From: Xanthomonas cannabis pv. cannabis
Lineage (GTDB): Bacteria; Pseudomonadota; Gammaproteobacteria; Xanthomonadales; Xanthomonadaceae
Assembly (NCBI RefSeq): GCF_000802365.1
Contig: NZ_JSZE01000054.1
Coordinates: 1 to 35,613, forward strand
DNA length: 35,613 bases
Direction: 5' to 3'
Shown in pieces: positions 22,184-30,761 of this stretch; position 1 is the first letter of the stretch, and the number at the start of each line of letters is the position of its first letter. The translations under genes were made by a program, and so were the position numbers. Below the pieces are notes generated by a model. That model was not told the DNA's origin, made no database searches, and worked only from the letters and a program-made list of their open reading frames with translations.

Positions 22184-24661
22184 TTACTGCGCTGCTGCTG
22201 GCGTGGCACAGAACGAAGTCGGCAACGCATCCGCCTGCGTACCCCACCCTTGGGTCGGGGCGCGGTTGGTCAGTGCGAACGACAGCGTGCCGCCCTGCTG
22301 CAACTGCGCCCAGTCCAGGAACACCTGCGGCTGCGGCTTGCCATTCAAGCGCACGCCATCCACGTATTGCAGCGTGCGGCCGTCGGCGCCAGGCGCATCG
22401 ATGCGCAGGCGCTTGCCGTTGCCCAGGGTGAGCGTCGCCCGCTTGAAACGCGGCGCATGCAGCAGGAATTGTCCGCTGCCCGGTACCGCCGGATACAGGC
22501 CCAATGCACTGAACAGGTACCAGGCCGACATGGTGCCCAGATCGTCGTTGCCGGTCACACCGTTCGGTGCGTTGGTGAACAACTGCTGCGCGGCACGCAC
22601 CACGGTGGCGGTCTTCCACGGTTGGCCGATCAGCGTGTACATCCACGGTGCGTGCAGGTCCGGTTCGTTGTTGGGGTTGTAACGGTACTGGTTGTAGTAG
22701 CTGTAGGGCCCGACCACCCAATGCGTGCGGGCGCCATTGCGCGGGTCCTTGAGCAGGTCGTCGTAGGCGAAGAAGGCGTCCAGCCGCTTGCCGGCCTGTT
22801 CGCTGCCGTGCATGGCCTGCAGCATGCCGGGAATGTCCTGCAGCACCAGCCACTGATACTGCCAGGCGGTGCCTTCGTGGAAGCCGTGTTGCGAGCGTGG
22901 GCTGTACTGATCGTTGGACGGCGCGTACCAATTGCCGTCTTCCAGCCGCGGGCGCGGAAATCCGGCAAACCCGGTCTCGGCATCGCGCACGTCCGCGTCC
23001 CAGACGTTGTGCCAGTTGCCACCGCGCGCACGCAGTTGCGCGCTGTCGTCGCTGTGACCCAGCGCTTGCGCCATCTGTGCGAGCGCGCAATCGGCCAGCG
23101 CATATTCCAGCGTGGCCGAGCCGCCGTGGTGCGGGTCCACGTCCATACCCTTGGACGGAAACGCGCGGTCGTACTGCACGAAGCCCTTGGCCAGATAATT
23201 GGCATTGCCCGAGCGCCCGGCGTGGCGCGAGTTGATCGGTGGTTGGCCGAAGGCATTTTGCCGTAACGCTGCATACGCTTCGGCTTCATTGCCCTGCAAC
23301 GCGCCGAAGCGCCACAGATCGACCAGGAACGGCGTGACCGGATCGCCGGTCATGATGTTGGTATCGAAATTGGCGTAACCCCAGCGCGGTAGCCAGCCAC
23401 CCTGCTGATGGATCGCCAGCAGCGAACGGCCGATGTCGCGTGCACGTGCCGGTTGCAGCAGCGCCAGCAACTGGTTTTGCGAACGATAGGTGTCCCACAG
23501 CGAAAAGTATTCGTAATAGGTCCAGCCATCAGCGTGGTGGATCGCATCGTCGTAGCCGCGGTAGCGGCCATCGGCATCGCTGCCGGTGAGCGGCTGCAGC
23601 AGGGCGTGATACAGCGCGGTGTAAGCCACGCTGCGATCGTCGTTGCTGGCGCCTTCCAGTTGCAGGCTGGCCAGTTCGCGGCGCCAGGTCTGCTGCGCGC
23701 GCTGGCGCATCTGTTCCAGGCTCAGCAACTTGCCGCCCTGCATGCCGTCGGCGCGCAGGTTGGTGCGCGCACCTTGCGCGTCCACATGCGAGATGGCGCT
23801 GACCACCGTCACCGCGCGCGCGTCTTTGCCCTTGCCCAGCGGGAAGCTGAGCCAGGCGCCGTTGGGCTTGAGCTCGCCGCCCATGCCGTGACGCGCACCG
23901 GGCACGCCGCCGTCTTCGCCCCACACCCCGTGCGCGGTAAACGGGCGATCGAACTCCAGCCGGAACCAGGTGGTGTACTCATGGCCGCCACAAAAGCTCT
24001 GCGTGACCAGTTTGCCTTCCACCGCACGGTCGCCCGCCAGCTGCACCTGGCTGCCGATCACCACATGGCGGTCGTTGGCCTGGGCCACGTTGATCAGCAG
24101 GTGGCCGGTGTCGGCCCCCGGCGCGAAGGTGTAGCGCTCGGCTGCAGCGCGGGTCAACGCGCTGGCTTCGGCGTCGATGCCGCCGTAGTCGGTGAGCCGC
24201 ACCTTGTAGTACCCGGCCTGGCCCACTTCGCCGTCATGCGTGTAACGCGCGGCGTAGCGCTTCTGGTCGAAGGCCTTGGCATCGGTGGTATCGAAATCGC
24301 CACCCGGGCCGATGCGTCCGGTCACCGGCAGGATCGACACCTGCCCGCCCTGCTCCCAGCAGCCGGCACCGGAAAGGAACGAATGCCCGAAGCCGCGGAT
24401 GCTGGGGTCGTCGTAGCGCCAGCCGGCGTAGTGGGCGCCGATCGGGCTGACCTGGATCAGGCCGAACGGCGCGGAGGCACCCGGATAGGTATTGCCGTCA
24501 TCCTTGCTGCCGATGAAGGTATTGACCTGCGCCGGGTCCTGCGCGGCCAGCGGCGGTGCGGCCACCATGCCGAGCAGGCACAGGCCGGCGGCAGCACGGC
24601 GCCACAGCGGCGTTGACGGCAGACGCGACGAAGAGCGATCAGATGCAACGGCAGAGAACAT
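22184..24661 (-). CDS. GH92 alpha-mannosidase (secreted)
   Basis: This is 825 aa from ATG 24661, with GAGGTG 8 nt upstream. The signal peptide (WRRAAAGLCLLGMVAAPPLAAQ) ends near residue 39. The mature start DPAQVNTFIGSKDDGNTYPGA is typical of GH92, as are WTYYEYFSLWDTYRSQNQLLAL and the hallmark GNDDLGTMSAWYLFSALGLYP (GNDD at 704-707, supplying catalytic Asp). GH92 enzymes are Ca2+-dependent exo-alpha-mannosidases that trim N-glycans or mannans, often alpha-1,2 linkages. In Xanthomonas, N-glycan breakdown from plant glycoproteins is a known use. Upstream in-frame codons reach 25147 but lack a signal and are rejected. No linked sugar transporter is visible. Confidence 0.93.
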   Translation of the reverse strand: MFSAVASDRSSSRLPSTPLWRRAAAGLCLLGMVAAPPLAAQDPAQVNTFIGSKDDGNTYPGASAPFGLIQVSPIGAHYAGWRYDDPSIRGFGHSFLSGAGCWEQGGQVSILPVTGRIGPGGDFDTTDAKAFDQKRYAARYTHDGEVGQAGYYKVRLTDYGGIDAEASALTRAAAERYTFAPGADTGHLLINVAQANDRHVVIGSQVQLAGDRAVEGKLVTQSFCGGHEYTTWFRLEFDRPFTAHGVWGEDGGVPGARHGMGGELKPNGAWLSFPLGKGKDARAVTVVSAISHVDAQGARTNLRADGMQGGKLLSLEQMRQRAQQTWRRELASLQLEGASNDDRSVAYTALYHALLQPLTGSDADGRYRGYDDAIHHADGWTYYEYFSLWDTYRSQNQLLALLQPARARDIGRSLLAIHQQGGWLPRWGYANFDTNIMTGDPVTPFLVDLWRFGALQGNEAEAYAALRQNAFGQPPINSRHAGRSGNANYLAKGFVQYDRAFPSKGMDVDPHHGGSATLEYALADCALAQMAQALGHSDDSAQLRARGGNWHNVWDADVRDAETGFAGFPRPRLEDGNWYAPSNDQYSPRSQHGFHEGTAWQYQWLVLQDIPGMLQAMHGSEQAGKRLDAFFAYDDLLKDPRNGARTHWVVGPYSYYNQYRYNPNNEPDLHAPWMYTLIGQPWKTATVVRAAQQLFTNAPNGVTGNDDLGTMSAWYLFSALGLYPAVPGSGQFLLHAPRFKRATLTLGNGKRLRIDAPGADGRTLQYVDGVRLNGKPQPQVFLDWAQLQQGGTLSFALTNRAPTQGWGTQADALPTSFCATPAAAQ

Positions 24662-25406
24662 GCAAGACACCTCGGGGGAGAGGGCGGCCGAGGCCGCAGG
24701 TGGAATGACACGTGCTGACCGCTGCACAGGCGGCAATCGGCATGACGACCGAACTCGAACCAAGACCAGCAATGGCCAGTAAAGGGGCGCAATCTTCATC
24801 AGTTGCGTGGACGGCGCAGACCAGGACGAGTGTACGAGTGAAACACGCCGATTCCGAGCAGCGGCCTTGCCCATGTGGCATTGACCACGGTGGATCGATT
24901 GGCTGCTGCAAACCGAAACTGCGCGCACCCGCAGATGGCTGCGAGGGAGGCTCCCGCTTGGCAGGCGCGCATGCACACGTCCAATTGCGGCGCGGCGCGC
25001 GCAGCCAGTGCCAACGACAGCGCCGCAACGCGTGGTATTCGCCTTCGAACGCCAATCAGGCGCTGCACGCAGCGTCTGACAGCTGAAAGCCGGCACGCGC
25101 AACGCGTGCAATCCGGCTCCGGGCGCAGCTTCCGCCGACGACGGCATGCGGCCTGGATCGATCTAAATAGCAGTCGACGATGTCCATCGGTTGGCCAAGA
25201 TTAGTATTGCATGCCATCTCCTGCATACCGCGTCGCAGCAAAGCAGACGGGCTATGGCGCTGGTCGATGAAGATAAGTTTCGTCGAATCAGTGAGTTGGA
25301 GCTGGGCAGCAGGAGACACCGTTAGCTGCCCTGACGGGTGAGCCTGTTTAGAGCCGGCCGCCTGGCCCGAGATCTGGCCGATGCACGCCTGCCAATGTCC
25401 GCCCAC
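24662..25406. other. Large gene-free region upstream of GH92 gene
   Basis: The whole gap of 815 nt runs to 25476; 25407-25431 is a terminator. Open frames on both strands lack ribosome sites and look like GC shadows. From about 25150 to 25330 the sequence is less GC-rich, and a 23-codon frame at 25251-25322 (MALVDEDKFRRISELELGSR...) has a native-looking composition, perhaps a gene remnant. The GH92 promoter must lie here. No RNA gene is recognised. Confidence 0.4.
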
Positions 25407-25431
25407 AAAAAAGCCCGGTCGTGGACCGGGC
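25407..25431 (-). terminator. Intrinsic terminator of the DUF2628 gene
   Basis: Read on the minus strand, GCCCGGTC-CAC-GACCGGGC forms an 8-bp perfect stem followed by six T (forward A-run 25407-25412). It lies 46 nt after the DUF2628 stop. Confidence 0.9.
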
Positions 25432-25476
25432 CTGGCGGCAAGGCGTCGGTGGGAGGGTCCGCGCCCGGTGCGTGGC

Positions 25477-25866
25477 TTACCAGCGCATGCCTTCGAACGG
25501 GTTGAAGCTGGTGCTGCCCTTCACCTTGTCCAGGTAGTAGGCATAGTTGGCGCTCATACCGGCCAGCAGGGCCAGCGGAACGCTCAGCGCGTTACCCAGC
25601 GATCCGGGCAGGAACGAGGCAATGATGCCCACCACCAGGCCGATGCCGATCAGGCCCAGCGCCTTGCGCCACAGGCCCAGGATGAAGAAATAGATGAAGC
25701 CGAAGAACAGCGCGTAGAAGTTCATGCCCACCTTCAGCTTCTCGCCGAACGGCAACGTCTTGAGCGCCTGCTTGTAGGCGGGATCCTTGGGGCCGCCGTG
25801 ACGGTCGAAGAAGGCAAAGCGGAACTGCCACTTGGGGCTGAGCTGGGTGCGATCGAAGGTATCCAT
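25477..25866 (-). CDS. DUF2628 membrane protein
   Basis: This is a 129-aa small membrane protein. The N-terminal part is soluble (FRFAFFDRHGGPKDPAYKQALKTLPFGEKLKVGMN), followed by hydrophobic helices FYALFFGFIYFFILGLWRKALGLIGIGLVVGIIASF and LSVPLALLAGMSANYAYYLDKVKG. This matches the DUF2628 pattern: Phe-rich start, W-K after the first helix pair and a NYxYYL end. A function for the family is not established. It has its own terminator and no obvious partner. Confidence 0.8.
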   Translation of the reverse strand: MDTFDRTQLSPKWQFRFAFFDRHGGPKDPAYKQALKTLPFGEKLKVGMNFYALFFGFIYFFILGLWRKALGLIGIGLVVGIIASFLPGSLGNALSVPLALLAGMSANYAYYLDKVKGSTSFNPFEGMRW

Positions 25867-25995
25867 TCCAATCCATGTAGTTGTAAACGGTTACATGATA
25901 GGCGATCGCGTATTCATCAGCACGTTCTTTCGGGGCCGGTCACATGGGTTCGGTGCGGAAACACATGCGCGGCACTGGCCGCCGCGCCCGGACGC

Positions 25996-27726
25996 TCAGC
26001 GCTGGTCGCTGGTGCCGGTGCCTCGGCGGGCGCGTCGCAGCGAATACAGCGAGCGGTCGGCGCGGTCGACCACCGCGGCCAGCGCTTCGCCGTCATGCCG
26101 CAGCGCGGTGCCCAGGGTGAACTGGATCGGCGCGTCGGCGGCGGCCGCCAGGTAGTCGCGCACCAGCGCGTCCAGCTGCTGCTGGCTGGGCTGATGCAGC
26201 AGCACCAGGAATTCGTCGCCGCCGAGGCGGACCAGGCGGTCCTGGGTGCGTAGCGGCTGGTTGAGGAACCACGCCATCTGCACCAGCACCTCGTCGCCGC
26301 GCTGGTGGCCATGGGTGTCGTTGACCAGCTTGAACTTGTCCAGGTCCACCACGATGCAGCCCCAGCGCACGCTGGGGTCGCGCTTGTCCAGCTCGTCCAG
26401 GAAGCGGCGGTTGTAGCAGTTGGTCAGCGGGTCGGTGAACGACCATTCCAGCAGCAGCTTTTCCTGCTGGTACTGGTTGGTGATGTCCTGGGCGTGGGCC
26501 AGCACCAGGGTGGCGTCGGATTCGACATCGAGCACGTTGCTGTACTGCCAGTGGCGCAGGCTGCCATCGCCGGCCACCAGCTCGATCACGCCCGCGTCCT
26601 GGCCGTCGAGCACCATCCGCGACAGGTACCCACGCACCGCGCCGTGCCGCTCCGGGCGCACGAACTCCAGCAGCGAGCGGCCTTCCATCGCCTCCACGCT
26701 GCGCCCGAGCGAGCGCGCCGCCGCCGGGTTCACGCTGACCAGCCGGCCATCCATCTCGTGGGTGCAGATCAGCCCCAGGCTGTACTGGAACAGCTTGCGG
26801 AACTTGCGTTCGCTGGCGGCCAGCGCATCCACCGCAAGATGCCGGTCGGTCACGTCCTGGACTGCGCCGATCAGGCGCATCCGCCCGTCCACGTGTTCCA
26901 CCGAGCCGGTGCTGTGCACCCACAACTTGCGGCCGGCGGCACTGACCAGGGGCAGCTCCAGGTCCCACGCAGTGCCATCCCGCACGCAGGTCTCCACCGC
27001 CTCGGTGATGACCGAGCGCGCCTCCAGCGGGTAGAACCCGATCGCCTCGCTCAGGGTGGGCCGGTAACCGGGCGGAACATCGTGCAGGCGGCAGGTCTGG
27101 TCCGACCAGATCAGCGTGCCGCTGGCCACATCCACCTCCCACCCGCCGACGCCTGCCACCCGGCCGGTGCGCTCCAGGAACGCTTCGCTCTCGCGCAGGC
27201 GCTGCTGCAGCTGCGCATTGGCCGCCTCGCGCTCGAGCATCACCCGGCGCTGCTCCAGGCCTTCGGCAGCGACCTTGGCCAGCTGCCGCAAGGCCTGCAA
27301 TTGCGCCGGTTCCAGCGCGCGCGGGCGCTGGTCGATCACGCATACCGTGCCCATGCGCAGCCCGTCGGGCAGCACGATCGGGGCGCCGGCGTAGTAGCGG
27401 ATGCCGGGCGCTTCGGTGACCAGGATGTTGTCGTGGAAACGCGGGTCGGCCGGTGCATCGCGCACCTCCATCACCGCATCGCCCTGGATGGTGTGGGCAC
27501 AGAACGCCAGTTCGCGCGGGGTTTCGGACACGCCCGGCAGGCCGATGTTGGCCTTCCACCACTGGCGGCGTTCGTCCACCAGCGAGACCAGCGCGATGGG
27601 GGTGCCGCCGATCGCCTGCGCGGCGGCGGCCAGCGCGTCGAAGAACGGTTCGGCGGCGGTGTCGACCACCTGCAACAACGCCAGGCGCGCCAGACGCTGC
27701 GCCTCGTTGAGTGTGGATGACACCAT
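25996..27726 (-). CDS. Diguanylate cyclase with GAF, two PAS and GGDEF domains
   Basis: This 576-aa (from ATG 27726, MVSSTLNEAQ; an in-frame ATG at 27771 adds 15 residues) cytoplasmic sensor has an N-terminal GAF domain (about 20-165), two PAS domains (about 185-305 and 315-430, RKFRKLFQYSLGLICTHEMDG) and a GGDEF domain (about 440-565). The active site is intact: RLGGDEFLVLL (GGDEF 502-506). The inhibitory RxxD I-site (RTQD) lies five residues before GGDEF, so product feedback by c-di-GMP is likely. It makes c-di-GMP from two GTP. No EAL domain is present. Signals are unknown; no transmembrane helix is seen. Confidence 0.92.
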   Translation of the reverse strand: MVSSTLNEAQRLARLALLQVVDTAAEPFFDALAAAAQAIGGTPIALVSLVDERRQWWKANIGLPGVSETPRELAFCAHTIQGDAVMEVRDAPADPRFHDNILVTEAPGIRYYAGAPIVLPDGLRMGTVCVIDQRPRALEPAQLQALRQLAKVAAEGLEQRRVMLEREAANAQLQQRLRESEAFLERTGRVAGVGGWEVDVASGTLIWSDQTCRLHDVPPGYRPTLSEAIGFYPLEARSVITEAVETCVRDGTAWDLELPLVSAAGRKLWVHSTGSVEHVDGRMRLIGAVQDVTDRHLAVDALAASERKFRKLFQYSLGLICTHEMDGRLVSVNPAAARSLGRSVEAMEGRSLLEFVRPERHGAVRGYLSRMVLDGQDAGVIELVAGDGSLRHWQYSNVLDVESDATLVLAHAQDITNQYQQEKLLLEWSFTDPLTNCYNRRFLDELDKRDPSVRWGCIVVDLDKFKLVNDTHGHQRGDEVLVQMAWFLNQPLRTQDRLVRLGGDEFLVLLHQPSQQQLDALVRDYLAAAADAPIQFTLGTALRHDGEALAAVVDRADRSLYSLRRARRGTGTSDQR

Positions 27727-27970
27727 GGTGTCGCTGTGATTCAACGGAAAGCTCGCTTGTCCCCGGGCCATTCCCGCAGTCTAGCGGACCAGGGACGGGC
27801 ACCTGCTGCCGGGTTGCGTGGGCAAATCACAGAATGCGCTGCGCGCCGCTTCCCTGGGGCAGGCGCCCTTGGTGTCGCTGACGATCGATGGGTCTGCGCC
27901 ATCGACGCAGCCAGCGGATCCTTTCGATTGCCCCTCGACCGGTGCGGACCCGTCGCGCTGGGCGCGGTCC

Positions 27971-29125
27971 TCAAGCAGGCCGTTGCACCAGCGTGCCACC
28001 AAGCTGCACCGCCGCCGCCACGTTGCGCGCGGCGCGGCGGACGTTGCCGGCGGCATCGGCCAGGGCCTGCTCCAGGGTGCAGGCGCCGGGCACCACCGCA
28101 AACATCGCATCGATGCCATGGCCATGCAGTTGCGCAGCTGCGTGGCCGATCGATCCGGCAATGGCGATCACCGGGATGCCATGCCGCTGCGCGAGCTGCG
28201 CCACCCCGACCGGGGTCTTGCCGCGTGCGCTCTGGCCATCCAGACGGCCTTCGCCGGTGATCACCAGATCGGCCTGCGCGATGGCGGCCTCCAGGCCGAG
28301 CGCCTGGGCAACCAGCTCCACGCCCGGGCACAACTGTGCGCCGAGGAAGGCCACCAGGCCTGCGCCCAGCCCGCCGGCCGCGCCAGCGCCAGGCAGGGTG
28401 TGCAGGCGCACGCCCAGCGCGCGCTGCAGCACATCGGCGTAGTGCTGCAGGTTGGCATCCAGCCGCGCCACCATCGCCGGGGTGGCGCCCTTCTGCGGGC
28501 CGAACACCGCCGAGGCACCGGTCGGGCCGACCAATGGGGTGTCCACATCGCAGGCGACCTCGATCCGGCAGTGCGGCAGCCGCGGGTCCAGGCCGTCGAC
28601 CTCGACATGGGCCAGCGCTGCCAGCGCGCCACCGCCCGGGCCGATCGGCAGGCCGTGCGCATCCAGCAGCCGCACCCCGAGCGCCTGCGCCATGCCGGCG
28701 CCGCCGTCGTTGGTGGCACTGCCGCCGATGCCAAGGATCAGGTGGCGCGCGCCGGCATCCAGCGCGGCCAGGATCAGCTCGCCCACCCCGGCGGTGCTGG
28801 TCAGCAGCGGTGCCCGCTGCGCCGGCGGCAGCAGGGCCAGCCCGCTGGCAGCGGCCATTTCGATCACCGCGGTGCGGCCGTCACCGGTCATCCCGAAAAA
28901 GGCCTGCACCGGCGCGCCGCGCGGGCCGCTGACGGTGCACTCGATCCTGCGCCCGCCGGTGGCCGCGATGAGCGCATCCACCGTGCCTTCGCCACCATCA
29001 GCCATCGGCACCTGGCGGTAGTCCCAGTGCGGGAAAACCTGGCGAAAGCCGGCTTCGATCTGCGCGGCCACCTCCGGCGCGGGCAGGCTTTCCTTGTACG
29101 CATCGGGGGCGATGACCACCCTCAC
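27971..29125 (-). CDS. Glycerate kinase (GarK/GlxK family)
   Basis: This 384-aa enzyme starts at a GTG (29125) with AGGTG about 8 nt upstream; no ATG gives the conserved start MRVVIAPDAYKESLPAPEVA. Signatures are VPMADGGEGTVDALIAATGG, GIGGSATNDGGAGMAQALG, FGPQKGATPAMVARLD, PGAGAAGGLGAGLVAFLGA and DLVITGEGRLDGQSARGKTPVGVA. It phosphorylates glycerate to 2-phosphoglycerate in glycerate/glyoxylate use. It stands alone; the dipeptidase gene starts upstream on the same strand, with 87 nt between. Confidence 0.94.
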   Translation of the reverse strand: MRVVIAPDAYKESLPAPEVAAQIEAGFRQVFPHWDYRQVPMADGGEGTVDALIAATGGRRIECTVSGPRGAPVQAFFGMTGDGRTAVIEMAAASGLALLPPAQRAPLLTSTAGVGELILAALDAGARHLILGIGGSATNDGGAGMAQALGVRLLDAHGLPIGPGGGALAALAHVEVDGLDPRLPHCRIEVACDVDTPLVGPTGASAVFGPQKGATPAMVARLDANLQHYADVLQRALGVRLHTLPGAGAAGGLGAGLVAFLGAQLCPGVELVAQALGLEAAIAQADLVITGEGRLDGQSARGKTPVGVAQLAQRHGIPVIAIAGSIGHAAAQLHGHGIDAMFAVVPGACTLEQALADAAGNVRRAARNVAAAVQLGGTLVQRPA

Positions 29126-29212
29126 CGACGTGCACCTGCCCGCGGCGGACGCACCCAGCCGGCCGTGCGCGGGTTGGGCTTGAACATGGCGGCGTTCACG
29201 CGCAGGCCATCC

Positions 29213-30451
29213 CTATCCGGCCCTGGCGCGCGTAGCCGCATAGTCCTGCGCCTGCTGCATCACCCGCAGCAGATTGCCGCCCCAGATGCCGGCGATCTGC
29301 TGTTCGGTGTAGCCCTTGCGCAGCAGCCAGACGGTGATGCGCGGCAGGTCGGAGACATCGTCCAGCCCCACCACGCCACCGCCACCATCCCAGTCCATGC
29401 CGATGCCCACGTGCTCGGGCCCGACTACCGCCAGCACATGCTCCAGATGGGCGAAGAAATCCTCTTCGGTCGCCCGCTTGACCGGGTAGCGCGCATCCAG
29501 CTCCTTCAGCGCGGCGCTGAGCCTGGTGCCGTCGGCGATCTTGATGTGCTCCCAGCCGCCGTACTGCTCGGTGAGCGCCTTTTCGGCAGCCTTGCGCTCG
29601 GGGCTGGCACCGCTGTCCACCAGATAGCCACCGTAGGAATTGACCTGGATCACGCCGCCATGCGCGGCCAGCACCTTCAGGCGTGCATCGTCGATGTTGC
29701 GCGGGTGGTTGTAGACCGCACGCGCGCCGCTATGCGAGAGCACGATCGGCACCGGCGACAGCGCAATCAACTGGTCGAACACCGCATCGGAGGCATGCGA
29801 TTGATCGATCACGATGCCCAGCGCCTGCGCCTGTTGCACCAGCTGTTTGCCGGCCGGGCTCAGGCCCTTCCACTCGGCGCCCTTGGGGTCGGTGGCCGAG
29901 TCGGCGAACTCGTTGTTGAGAAAGTGCACGGTGCTCATCAAGCGCAGCCCCTGCGCGTAGTAGAAGCGCAACAACGTGGGGTCGGCCACCAGCGGGCTGG
30001 CGTTTTCCATGCTGATGTACACCACGCGCTTGCCGGCGGCCTTGATGCGCGCGGCATCGGCCGGCACGGTGGCCAGTGCAAAGCGCTGCGGTTGCGCGGC
30101 CACCAGGGTGTGGATCTTCAGCAAGCGCTGCAGGCCGGCGTCGCGGTCGTCCAGGTGCGCGGCCGCGCTGCGATCGCCCTGCCCGGTGTAGAGCGCCCAG
30201 AACCCGCCATCCAGCGCGCCTTCCACCATGCGCGGGTAATCCACCTGCGACAGCCGGTTGCCGGCGTGCGCCTGCAGCACATCGAAGTCGGCGCGCTCCA
30301 GATTGGCCGGCGTGTCCAGATGCGAATCCAAGGTGACCAGGCGTTGTTGCAGGGCAGTGGCGCGCGCCAGTTCGGCGCTGGAGAACTCCAGCGCGTGCGC
30401 CGAGCCGGCCAGGCTCAACAACACGGCCGTACACAGCAGTTGCAGGTTCAT
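29213..30451 (-). CDS. Periplasmic membrane dipeptidase (M19 family)
   Basis: This 412-aa enzyme has a signal peptide (MNLQLLCTAVLLSLAGSAHA). It is an M19 zinc dipeptidase: H44-x-D46 (LDSHLDTP), the metal Glu in YISMENASPL, His in VIDQSHASD and VLSHSGARAVYNHPRN, and the terminal IGMDWDGGG block. It cleaves dipeptides, including D-amino-acid containing ones in some members. Start 30451 is chosen for the signal peptide; a longer frame begins at 30571 without one. It is divergent from the AvrXca/Svx-like gene. Confidence 0.92.
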   Translation of the reverse strand: MNLQLLCTAVLLSLAGSAHALEFSSAELARATALQQRLVTLDSHLDTPANLERADFDVLQAHAGNRLSQVDYPRMVEGALDGGFWALYTGQGDRSAAAHLDDRDAGLQRLLKIHTLVAAQPQRFALATVPADAARIKAAGKRVVYISMENASPLVADPTLLRFYYAQGLRLMSTVHFLNNEFADSATDPKGAEWKGLSPAGKQLVQQAQALGIVIDQSHASDAVFDQLIALSPVPIVLSHSGARAVYNHPRNIDDARLKVLAAHGGVIQVNSYGGYLVDSGASPERKAAEKALTEQYGGWEHIKIADGTRLSAALKELDARYPVKRATEEDFFAHLEHVLAVVGPEHVGIGMDWDGGGGVVGLDDVSDLPRITVWLLRKGYTEQQIAGIWGGNLLRVMQQAQDYAATRARAG

Positions 30452-30761
30452 GCGCGCTCGCAGGCAGGTGGGGGTCTCGGGATCATAGCTGCAGCGAACC
30501 CACGCGCCAGCTGCGCGCGCTGCGCGTTGCCCGCGCCGTGGTGATGCGCGCAAGTCCAACCATCGCCACACCGCAAGCGCCGAGCACGTTGCAGTTATGA
30601 AAAATACATCAGCAAAGTAATTGCGCCACGTTCGACGCTACGCACACTTGCGCGGCCGTCGCTGGCGGCACCCCACCCCATCAACCCCGCCCACCGCCAC
30701 GCCTTGCGCGCGTGTCGTGCGGGTGTGCGCCGCAATCCCCTTCTTTCTGCGAGATCCAACC
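30452..30761. other. Intergenic region between dipeptidase and AvrXca/Svx-like gene
   Basis: These 310 nt hold both divergent promoters. An AT-rich patch (about 30590-30622) stands out, with TTGCAG at 30589. I found no exact plant-inducible promoter box (TTCGB-N15-TTCGB) and cannot place the -10. No gene is seen. Confidence 0.5.

Noticed and set aside
23408-24616. Plus-strand 402-codon open frame opposite the GH92 gene
   Set aside because: It is a shadow of the GH92 gene, which carries signal peptide, WDTYR and GNDD motifs on the minus strand.
24799-25068. Short minus-strand frame of 89 codons in the gap after GH92
   Set aside because: No ribosome site, no recognisable motif and it overlaps several equally open frames on the other strand.
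27818-30544. Long rightward open frame of 908 codons
   Set aside because: It is antisense to glycerate kinase and dipeptidase, with His/Gln/Arg-rich shadow composition and no ribosome site. Both minus-strand genes have clear family motifs.
30452-30761. Plant-inducible promoter box upstream of the AvrXca/Svx-like gene
   Set aside because: TTCGA near 30630 has the wrong last base and no TTCGB lies 15 nt after it.
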